Shown: positions 1 to 6,097 of the stretch, in pieces | Layout of the letters: each line of letters begins with the position of its first letter | Numbering within the stretch: position 1 is the first letter of the stretch | Assembly: GCA_964424335.1 (NCBI GenBank) | Contig: CAYRIY010000143.1 | Location: 1 to 7,132, forward strand | Reading direction: 5' to 3' | Length of the DNA: 7,132 nucleotides | Source: CAYRIY01 sp964424335 | GTDB taxonomy: Bacteria; Bacillota; Limnochordia; DTU080; RSA5 | Notes under the pieces: generated by a model | What the model saw: only the letters and a program-made list of their open reading frames with translations | Database searches by the model: none | What the model was told of the DNA's origin: nothing | Program-made: the position numbers and the translations under genes

Positions 1-220
1 GTACGCAGAAGAAATTCCGTTTTACAACTGGCGCCATCACGTAAAGCCGGGAATCACGGGCTGGGCCCAAGTACAGCAAGGGTATGCGGCGGGACTGAGC
101 GACACGCGGGAGAAAATCGAGTACGACCTTTACTACGTCAAACACGTATCGTTTTGGCTCGACCTGTCGATCGTGTTTCGCACGATCAAGACCATTCTGA
201 CGGGCGGCGGCGCTCGCTAG
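1..220 (+). CDS. Polyprenyl-phosphate sugar-1-phosphate transferase, C-terminal end (partial)
   Basis: The reading frame is open from base 2 to a TAG at 218-220 and gives 72 residues; the start lies left of the window. It carries the signature KPGITGWAQV (residues 15-24 of the visible part), followed by REKIEYDLYYVKH and a final amphipathic stretch ending in GGGAR. This is the C-terminal end of the bacterial sugar transferase family (WcaJ, EpsL, PglC-like catalytic domain). Members transfer hexose-1-phosphate from a nucleotide sugar to undecaprenyl phosphate at the inner face of the membrane, the first step of repeat-unit assembly. The ending resembles the long forms that have an N-terminal membrane domain, but that part is not visible, so subtype and sugar cannot be read. 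It is the only + strand gene here and converges on the glycosyltransferase operon, so it belongs to a separate transcript. The family call is secure; the exact enzyme is not. Confidence 0.93.
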   Translation, partial: YAEEIPFYNWRHHVKPGITGWAQVQQGYAAGLSDTREKIEYDLYYVKHVSFWLDLSIVFRTIKTILTGGGAR

Positions 221-269
221 ATATGTCACTCAAGGGTTCAAGCAAGACTTTGCAGTGCCTTGCGGGCGT
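221..269. other. Convergent intergenic gap
   Basis: These 49 bases separate the stop of the + strand sugar transferase from the stop of the - strand glycosyltransferase. There are short inverted matches: CAAGG at 231-235 with CCTTG at 258-262, and GCAA at 242-245 with TTGC at 250-253. No T-run follows on either strand, so an intrinsic terminator is not supported, although two transcripts meet here. Confidence 0.6.
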
Positions 270-1373
270 TTACGACCGCGTCAATACACGCTCGTACACA
301 GCGAGCGTCTTTTCGAGCATTCGTTCAAAGGTAAACTCCGCTTCGTAGCGCTTGCGCCCTTCAGCGCCCATTTGGATCCTCAATTCAGGGCTCACAAGCA
401 GGGTTCGCAGCCGCTCGCGCAAGGCGTTTGCATCGCCCCGCGGCACGACATATCCGTTTTTCCCCTCTGCGACCGACTCCGTCACACCGCCAACATTCGA
501 CGCAATCACGGGAAGCCCGGCGCGCATCGCTTCGAGAATCGTGCGAGGAAAGCCCTCCCACTTTGAAACCAACACAAAGAGCTGTGCGTCGGCCAGTCGC
601 CTATCGACATCTCTACGCACGCCGGCAAACTCCACCCGATCGGCGATACCGACCTCGTCTGCGAGCCGCTCCATCGATGCCCGCGTCGGTCCATCGCCGA
701 TCAACTCGAGTGTCCACGGTAGATCCGTCAGGCCGCGTACCGCCTCAAAGAGGGTCTCGTGATCTTTTTGGGGCTCAAACCGCGCCACCATGACGATGCG
801 CGGTGGCTGGACACCCGGATTTGCGTGAAACGAGGGCGGAATGTCCGGCATGCCGTTGTGGACTGCGACAAGCTTGTCCTCCCTTGCCACGCGTTCTTTA
901 AGCGCGATCTGCCGGTCGTGCTCCGACACCGTAATGATGCGGTGAGCAAGCGGCGCTACCCAGCGCTCGGCCCGGGCATACATCCGTCGCTCCCGCTCGG
1001 GCACCCCTTCGGTGAACGCCCAACCGTGCGCCGTAAATACAACGGGAATCCTTAGCGTCCTTGCCGCCAATCGTCCGACCCAGCCGGCCTTGGACGAGTG
1101 CGTGGAGACAATGTCGGGGCGGATCGCCCTTAGCCTTTTCCGCAGCTCCACCACGGCCCGGACATCCGTGAGCGGGCTGATGGGGCGAACGAGATGGCGC
1201 AGGCTGTGAAACGGAATCTCGTGCCTCGAGAGCTCCTCAGTGAACGGACCCTCGCCACCGACCAGCACGACGGCTTCGTGCCCCAACGCACGCAAGTGAA
1301 GGGATAGATCGCGCACATGGACGTGCGCGCCACCGATCGAATCGGAACGAGTGATCACGTAAGCAATTCGCAT
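270..1373 (-). CDS. GT4 family glycosyltransferase
   Basis: This 367-residue protein has the length and layout of a complete GT-B retaining glycosyltransferase of family GT4 (Glyco_transf_4 then Glycos_transf_1). The N-terminal domain starts with RIAYVITRSDSIGGAHVHV, whose GGAH loop (residues 14-17) is typical of the acceptor side, then has THSSKAGWVGR (91-101) and AHGW (115-118). The C-terminal donor domain shows VHNGM (171-175), VARFEPQKD (196-204), GDGP (226-229), and an intact EX7E pair at E273 and E281 within WEGFPRTILEAM. It should act at the cytoplasmic membrane face, adding a sugar to a lipid-linked repeat unit; donor and acceptor cannot be told. The ATG at 1373 is chosen because GAGGTG lies five bases upstream. 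It is the last operon gene, 42 bases after its neighbour, and the only one with a clear intergenic gap before it. Nothing looks broken. Confidence 0.95.
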   Translation of the reverse strand: MRIAYVITRSDSIGGAHVHVRDLSLHLRALGHEAVVLVGGEGPFTEELSRHEIPFHSLRHLVRPISPLTDVRAVVELRKRLRAIRPDIVSTHSSKAGWVGRLAARTLRIPVVFTAHGWAFTEGVPERERRMYARAERWVAPLAHRIITVSEHDRQIALKERVAREDKLVAVHNGMPDIPPSFHANPGVQPPRIVMVARFEPQKDHETLFEAVRGLTDLPWTLELIGDGPTRASMERLADEVGIADRVEFAGVRRDVDRRLADAQLFVLVSKWEGFPRTILEAMRAGLPVIASNVGGVTESVAEGKNGYVVPRGDANALRERLRTLLVSPELRIQMGAEGRKRYEAEFTFERMLEKTLAVYERVLTRS

Positions 1374-1378
1374 GAGGA

Positions 1379-1384
1379 CACCTC
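1379..1384 (-). promoter_or_regulatory. Ribosome binding site of the terminal glycosyltransferase
   Basis: GAGGTG on the - strand, with five bases (TCCTC) before the ATG at 1373. It fixes that start and allows independent translation initiation after the 42-base gap. Confidence 0.75.
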
Positions 1385-1415
1385 GGGCGCCAGATTTCTA
1401 AATATGAAGTGAAAA

Positions 1416-2156
1416 TCAAGGAAGTAACGCACGCCTGATCTTCTCAACACTTGCGGCGGGATCAGCCATCGCATCGACTTTGATCGTCGATATCCAATCA
1501 ATTTTGGAGACGGAGGGCGTTAAGGTCTCGATAAGGCTTTTGTAGACGTTATTTGCCCGCAAGACATCGGCTCGTACGTCTTTGCCTGCGCGCACGAGGT
1601 GGTCGATTCGGCTTCTCCCCAACGCTTTGCGATCGGCGAGGCGACGCACGAGTGCGTCCAGGTCGTCCGTCTCGAGCAACACGAGCGCCATGGCGCAGCC
1701 CGGGATCGTCGCTTCAAAGAGGCGAACGAAGCGCGAACTTTCAAACCGCCCCCCGGAATACATCACGGACCAGATCGATTGAGCGAGCCCCTGATCGAGA
1801 ATGTGCACCCCAGAAACCTTGGCCGCACGTGCCAACGTACCGCTCACGTACCAAGCGTTTAGCACAAGCCGCAATGCGACGCGCATCGAGGGTTGGCGGC
1901 TGCGGACTATCCCGTTCAACCACGCGGCTGCAACATGGGGGCGCTTGATCGCCCACGCGCCTGCCGTCCAGAATTTCCACACGACGCGCCTTAGCCCACC
2001 AAACTCGTGATCGACGCGGTACGTCGGCTCATACACCGCATAGCCACGCTGCCTGAGGTCATCTCCCAGGCGGCTCGCCACCGTCGACGTCCCCGCCGAC
2101 GGCACGCCGACAAACTCGATGATTAACACGTCGCTCGATGTCACAGGCATTCCCAA
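1416..2156 (-). CDS. Thymidylate-kinase-like P-loop protein lacking the Walker A lysine
   Basis: This is a 246-residue single-domain protein. It opens with a hydrophobic strand, LIIEFVG, running into GVPSAGTST (residues 17-25). That is a Walker A loop (GxxxxGK[ST]) in every respect except that lysine is threonine (T23, codon ACG at 2090-2088). Further on, HILDQG (118-123) sits where thymidylate-kinase-like proteins carry their D-R motif, with Q in place of R. LVLLETDDLDALVRRLADRK (158-177) resembles the strand plus arginine-rich lid of nucleoside monophosphate kinases. Fold membership is therefore likely, but catalysis is uncertain because the lysine that binds the beta and gamma phosphates is absent. 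The substrate is unknown and is probably not dTMP in this glycan setting. The gene overlaps the end of the preceding kinase gene by 16 bases if TTG at 2156 is the start (AGGTGA ten bases upstream), or by 10 bases with ATG at 2150. It may be a pseudoenzyme partner of that neighbour, or use a variant loop. Confidence 0.8.
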   Translation of the reverse strand: MGMPVTSSDVLIIEFVGVPSAGTSTVASRLGDDLRQRGYAVYEPTYRVDHEFGGLRRVVWKFWTAGAWAIKRPHVAAAWLNGIVRSRQPSMRVALRLVLNAWYVSGTLARAAKVSGVHILDQGLAQSIWSVMYSGGRFESSRFVRLFEATIPGCAMALVLLETDDLDALVRRLADRKALGRSRIDHLVRAGKDVRADVLRANNVYKSLIETLTPSVSKIDWISTIKVDAMADPAASVEKIRRALLP

Positions 2157-3613
2157 ACCGCGCGCTTCACCTGGAGTATGACCTCGTCAAGAGGCTGATT
2201 GGCGTCGATGTCGACCGTACGCCCTGCGCCAAAATCAATGCCCATCAGTGCGTTTTGCCTCGCTTCGATTTCGCCGACCGGCATGTCCTGCTTGCGTTTG
2301 TAGGCAATTTCGGGATCGACGTGGAGGCGGATGAGCAAGTCCGGAGATTTTTGCTGAGCCATTTCATAGGGGATGCGCTCCCAGCGCGCAAGGCTCAATG
2401 AGCGGCTGCCGGCGTGGGAAAGAAGCGGACCATCGTTAAATCCGAGGACCGCATTTTGTGGGTATCGGTCACAGATCACAATGACGCCGTTGTTTCGGGC
2501 CCGCCACGCCTTATACAACTTGTTTCGCTTTTCCCGTGCCAAGGTGAGCGCCCACAGCATCACCGCAAACCCCTTGCGGCCCGCCCCCGGCGCGCCCGAG
2601 CCGCCACCTCGCTTGCCGGGTCTCAACACACGGCGTGCGATCACGAGCGGCATGCGAAGCAGCGACGAGGCGCCCTGTCCGCTGCCCATGTACACCCGCA
2701 TGACGTCGGCCTTCTTGGAGAGCCACTTGGTCACTTGTGCAATCACGGTCGACTTGCCGGAGCCGTCAACACCAATGACGGCCACCAACAATCCGCCTGT
2801 CACGCATCGCCGACTCGAAAGGACAAAACTCTTTCTCAGTCTCCTGCTCACACCGGCAAAGAGCCAGACGACCTCCCGTCCAAACCGACGGACAGCCCCC
2901 GCGCCGCGAGTAAATCTCCGGGACAGCGCAAGGCGCGCCACGATCGCTCGGCGGAGCTGCCTGAGCCTTTGGTCACTAAACCCCCGCTCGAGAAGCCGCG
3001 AGGCTGCCACGGCGGCCGCCTCACCAAAATACTCCTTCATCTCGGCCACGACTCGGTCATGTGTCACGCGTGCGCATAGCCACTCAAACTCGACAGACGC
3101 CCCACTCCGGCGACGCTTCTTCACAATGCTTAGAAACCGATCACGAAAGCGAAGTTTGAGCGCCGAGCGCACGAGGAGCAACATGAGCTCATCGTGGGGA
3201 TCGGTCACCCACGTCTCGTTTTCCTCGTCCCAAACGCGGCGCTCCAACACGCGCTCCGTCCAATCGAGCCGGTGCCCCTTGAGGTGGTTCTCCCCCACTA
3301 CGAGGTCGTAGTGAAGGTGTACGTGCACCAAATCGCCGGACGCTTGATCGAGGCCCAAATAGTCGTCGATGCTCGGATAGCTGCGCACTGAGGTGGCCGG
3401 AAACCGCTTGAATCCAAGGCTCCAGAGCGCGCTTTCGACGGTTGCGGCATCCAATCGGTGCACAAGGAGATCGAGGTCAGTCCGGGCATGGAGCGCCTCA
3501 TGCAGTTTGTCGTTACTTTTCCAATGGCAGTACCGAACGCCGCGTGCATCGAGCTCCGCAATCAACGCCTGCCCCAACGTCATGTCCCCATGCAACCGAA
3601 TACGCCTCGCCAT
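2141..3613 (-). CDS. Nucleotidyltransferase-like / thymidylate-kinase-like two-domain protein
   Basis: From ATG 3613 this is 490 residues with two parts. The N-terminal part has YCHWKSN (28-34) then TDLDLLV (45-51), a DxD acidic pair like that of nucleotidyltransferase-fold proteins, followed by HVHLHYDLVVGE (97-108), a plausible third acidic position. A basic, partly helical linker follows. The C-terminal part has a perfect Walker A, GVDGSGKST (281-289), then VICDRYPQ (379-386), the DR motif of thymidylate kinases, and a basic lid region YKRKQ (438-442); its roughly 215 residues equal a whole thymidylate kinase. Such kinases normally make dTDP from dTMP, but the fusion and the glycan cluster suggest another phosphoryl acceptor, unknown here. 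Start choice: ATG 3613 lies four bases after the upstream stop. ATG 3583 (GGGG just upstream) is possible. ATG 3682 has AAGGAG three bases upstream but would overlap the polymerase gene by 65 bases, and its extra residues are R/A/S-rich, as expected of an out-of-frame reading. Confidence 0.85.
   Translation of the reverse strand: MARRIRLHGDMTLGQALIAELDARGVRYCHWKSNDKLHEALHARTDLDLLVHRLDAATVESALWSLGFKRFPATSVRSYPSIDDYLGLDQASGDLVHVHLHYDLVVGENHLKGHRLDWTERVLERRVWDEENETWVTDPHDELMLLLVRSALKLRFRDRFLSIVKKRRRSGASVEFEWLCARVTHDRVVAEMKEYFGEAAAVAASRLLERGFSDQRLRQLRRAIVARLALSRRFTRGAGAVRRFGREVVWLFAGVSRRLRKSFVLSSRRCVTGGLLVAVIGVDGSGKSTVIAQVTKWLSKKADVMRVYMGSGQGASSLLRMPLVIARRVLRPGKRGGGSGAPGAGRKGFAVMLWALTLAREKRNKLYKAWRARNNGVIVICDRYPQNAVLGFNDGPLLSHAGSRSLSLARWERIPYEMAQQKSPDLLIRLHVDPEIAYKRKQDMPVGEIEARQNALMGIDFGAGRTVDIDANQPLDEVILQVKRAVWECL
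2167..2172 (-). promoter_or_regulatory. Candidate ribosome binding site deciding a TTG start
   Basis: AGGTGA on the - strand lies ten bases before TTG at 2156 and sixteen before ATG at 2150. The spacing favours TTG, though it is long and the match is partial. It lies inside the 3' end of the upstream kinase gene. Confidence 0.4.
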
Positions 3614-3617
3614 TCGT

Positions 3618-4991
3618 TCATGCGCCGCCGCGAGTCGCAAGCTGGCCGACCCTCGGGTCCGACCACCGCTCGCTAAGCGCATATACTCCTTGAATCAATC
3701 CAAATACAAAAAGGACGACCGCCAACGCCGACGGCAAACCCATGAGGCCGATGATCGTGAGGCGGCCCACGTAGTACGTGGCAAGCGCCATGAGCGGTAT
3801 TGTGAACGCATCCTTCTTACACCTCAGGAGCACGCGGAGTGTCACCCCGGCAATCACGCCCATGAGAAGGTAGATGGCGATGACGCCGACGACGCCAAAG
3901 TCCGCATACGCCTTCGCCAAGTACGTCATGCTGTAAAAGGTCGTCCGCTGCGACCCCGGGTTGAGCGTAAGAAAAAGCTCGTGTGAGAACGGCGGCCCGT
4001 ATTGAACTCCGGGAATCGAGTTTAAGAGCTCCGTCAGGTGAATGTCCCCTCGCCTAGGTGCGATCACTCCCTCCCTGACGAGGTTGACCGCGATCACCGT
4101 ATACTCGCCATTTCCAAAGAGCACACGCTCTCCGACGGAGCTAATTGCGGTGCTCCAAAACCCGTCTTTGCCGACCGCGTTGCTGAGCTTGGGCGTCACC
4201 GCGCTCAAAAGGATCACGCCGAGGACGATCACAGCCGCAGTCACGGCGACCGACCGCATGCGCAACCATCCAAGCAGCGAGTAGGCGACGACGACCATGA
4301 GCACTGCTTCGACAATCGGCGCTCGAGTCCCGTCTCCCGCGATGAATGCCGCGCCCACGAGGGCAATGCCCCACTTGAGGACGGACCACTTTGGCAGGCC
4401 GCGACACTCTCGAGCCATGATCGACGCCACGATAAATAGAAAGGGCCAACCGACGCGCATCAAGGTGCGAATCGCTCCCTGCCCCCGGTACGCCCCGCCA
4501 AAGTAATGACTCTTCGTGATCTCTTGTCTGCTTTCGCCGAGAAACTTCGCTACTTCGCCTGCGCCGCCGCTTTCAATCAGCCGCCAAAGCCCGACGACAA
4601 GCGGCGGAAGCCCTTGAAAGAGGAAAAGGCCTAAAAGCGCTAACAAGAAAGCGACGGTGAGCAGCGAGAAAAACACGTGGCGCTCACTGAGCGGTGTAAG
4701 CGGCGCCTGTTGAAACGCTGCCAAATCATCCCGGCGGTGCTTGGCGGCAAGCAAAAAGCCGCCGTAGGCGAGCATAAACGAAAGGACGGCGGCCGCCGCC
4801 AGCAACAGGACATACGGATCAAACCCGCTCGTAACGTTCTCCTGAACGACGGCAGGCCATACGAGCAGGGCCTCGAGTATCATGAACCACAGGAAGGGAG
4901 TAATTAGGAGTGCGGCTCCCGCCCGCTCTATGCGCCAAACTGCTGCAAGGCAGAGCAGGCAAACAGCAGCTACGAAAAAAGTCCATATCAT
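3618..4991 (-). CDS. wzy: Wzy-like oligosaccharide repeat-unit polymerase, membrane protein
   Basis: This 457-residue protein is hydrophobic throughout, with about ten to twelve predicted membrane segments (roughly 1-18, 24-48, 58-82, 105-137, 177-192, 204-218, 225-241, 246-265, 365-389, 396-415, 418-436). A long non-membrane stretch runs from about 266 to 360 and is followed by YLAKAYADFGVVGVIAIYLLMG (356-377). This late 'YADFG-vvG' membrane-entry pattern and the large loop before it are typical of O-antigen/EPS polymerases of the Wzy type. Such proteins join lipid-linked repeat units at the outer face of the membrane. GDGTRAP (219-225) adds basic residues near a membrane face. The start at 4991 overlaps the epimerase stop by four bases (ATGA) with GGAG nine bases upstream, so translation is likely coupled. 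Wzy proteins diverge strongly in sequence, so a ligase or another glycan membrane protein cannot be excluded. The symbol is used generically. Confidence 0.8.
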   Translation of the reverse strand: MIWTFFVAAVCLLCLAAVWRIERAGAALLITPFLWFMILEALLVWPAVVQENVTSGFDPYVLLLAAAAVLSFMLAYGGFLLAAKHRRDDLAAFQQAPLTPLSERHVFFSLLTVAFLLALLGLFLFQGLPPLVVGLWRLIESGGAGEVAKFLGESRQEITKSHYFGGAYRGQGAIRTLMRVGWPFLFIVASIMARECRGLPKWSVLKWGIALVGAAFIAGDGTRAPIVEAVLMVVVAYSLLGWLRMRSVAVTAAVIVLGVILLSAVTPKLSNAVGKDGFWSTAISSVGERVLFGNGEYTVIAVNLVREGVIAPRRGDIHLTELLNSIPGVQYGPPFSHELFLTLNPGSQRTTFYSMTYLAKAYADFGVVGVIAIYLLMGVIAGVTLRVLLRCKKDAFTIPLMALATYYVGRLTIIGLMGLPSALAVVLFVFGLIQGVYALSERWSDPRVGQLATRGGA

Positions 4992-6097
4992 TCGATGTCG
5001 CTCCGATGCCCCCCTTGATCAAGATTCGCCGCGATCGCCCCTACGATCCTTTGTGCGGCGTCACCGTCCCCGTACGGTCGTGCCGATTTCCCTTTTTGGT
5101 CCAAGGCGCTGAGTATTGCGCGCTCGATCTCGAGAGCATCACCCGGAGGGACCACGTGGTTCCAACCAAGTGCCACGAGCTCTACCCACTCCGTCTCCTC
5201 ACGGAGCGTCACACAACTTACACCGTGAAAGAACGCCTCTTTTTGCACACCGCCGGAATCGGTCGCGATCAGCCTCGCGTGCTTTTCAAGGACGAGCATG
5301 TCCAGATAGCCGACAGGTTCGATCACTTGGATGCCGCCTGTCGATACTCCGTGCGACTCCAGGGATTTTGCCGTCCTGGGATGGAGCGGCAAGACAACCG
5401 GGACCTGGTCGGCAACCCGCCTGAGCCCGTCAATGATCGATTCGAGCCTTGCTCGTTCGTCCGTATTTTCCGCTCGGTGGATCGTCGCTAGGACGTACCC
5501 CTTGGACTCCAATCCCAAGCGGTCCAAGATGCTGCTGGTGGAATCGGCGATTTCACCAAACACCAAGACAGCATCGTACATGACGTCCCCGACCGTTATC
5601 ACCTTCTCAGGCGCGATACCTTCCTTTGCAAGGTTGGCAGCGGCCTCTTCGGTCGGCGCAAAGAGGAGCGTCGAGAGGTGATCCGTCACGACTCGGTTGA
5701 TTTCCTCCGGCATTCTCCGGTTGTATGACCGAAGGCCCGCCTCGACGTGCGCCACAGGGATGTGCAGCTTTGCAGCGGCGAGCGCGCCTGCGACGGTCGA
5801 ATTGGTGTCGCCATAGACCAAGACCATGTCCGGACTCTCTTTGAGCAGCACCTCTTCGATCGATTCAAGCATTCTCCCCGTCTGTTTGCCATGGGAGCCC
5901 GAACCGATCCCCAGCGAGTACTCAGGTTGCTTCATCTGAAGCTCCTGGTAAAAGACGTCCGACATGCTCCGGTCGTAGTGCTGGCCGGTGTGGATCATTA
6001 TTTCGCGAAGAGCGCCCGATTCAGCGATCGCCCGCGAGACTACTGCTGCCTTGATAAACTGCGGCCTCGCTCCGACGATCGTGACGACTTTAGCCAT
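4988..6097 (-). CDS. wecB: UDP-N-acetylglucosamine 2-epimerase, non-hydrolysing (WecB/WbpI family)
   Basis: This 369-residue cytoplasmic enzyme has the usual length for the family. It interconverts UDP-GlcNAc and UDP-ManNAc by elimination and re-addition of UDP. Family motifs occur in order: GARPQFIKA (9-17), HTGQHYD (36-42), VYGDTNST (94-101), HVEAGLRS (117-124), PEEINR (130-135), HRAEN (207-211), LPLHPRT (236-242), TDSGGVQKEA (279-288), and REETEW (299-304). Lys16, Asp97, Glu119, Glu131/132 and His207 match residues known to matter in E. coli WecB, so it should be active. The segment around LVYGDTNSTVAGALAAAKLH also resembles WbpI-type enzymes that act on UDP-GlcNAc3NAcA, so the substrate is not settled. 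The start is ATG 6097, overlapping the previous TAA by one base (TAATG) with AAGGAGG ten bases upstream. An ATG 13 codons earlier is in frame, but those residues precede the conserved first strand and overlap the upstream gene. It feeds an aminosugar donor to the cluster. Confidence 0.96.
   Translation of the reverse strand: MAKVVTIVGARPQFIKAAVVSRAIAESGALREIMIHTGQHYDRSMSDVFYQELQMKQPEYSLGIGSGSHGKQTGRMLESIEEVLLKESPDMVLVYGDTNSTVAGALAAAKLHIPVAHVEAGLRSYNRRMPEEINRVVTDHLSTLLFAPTEEAAANLAKEGIAPEKVITVGDVMYDAVLVFGEIADSTSSILDRLGLESKGYVLATIHRAENTDERARLESIIDGLRRVADQVPVVLPLHPRTAKSLESHGVSTGGIQVIEPVGYLDMLVLEKHARLIATDSGGVQKEAFFHGVSCVTLREETEWVELVALGWNHVVPPGDALEIERAILSALDQKGKSARPYGDGDAAQRIVGAIAANLDQGGHRSDIE

Noticed and set aside
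231..262. Possible terminator hairpin between the convergent genes
   Set aside because: The stems are only 4-5 base pairs with mismatches between them, and no T-run follows on either strand.
2373..3311. A 312-codon open frame on the + strand
   Set aside because: It lies antisense to the two-domain kinase gene, is rich in Arg/Ser/Thr/Pro/Ala with no recognisable motif, and is explained as a shadow of a GC-rich coding strand.
4910..5491. A 193-codon open frame on the + strand
   Set aside because: It lies antisense to the epimerase and the start of the polymerase, and no domain-like sequence is visible. The - strand genes carry clear family motifs.
5031..6031. Two GCGATCGC octamers (5031-5038 and 6024-6031), like the cyanobacterial HIP1 repeat
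   Set aside because: Two copies in 7 kb of GC-rich coding DNA are too few to indicate a HIP1-type repeat, and the gene signals look more like those of Bacillota.
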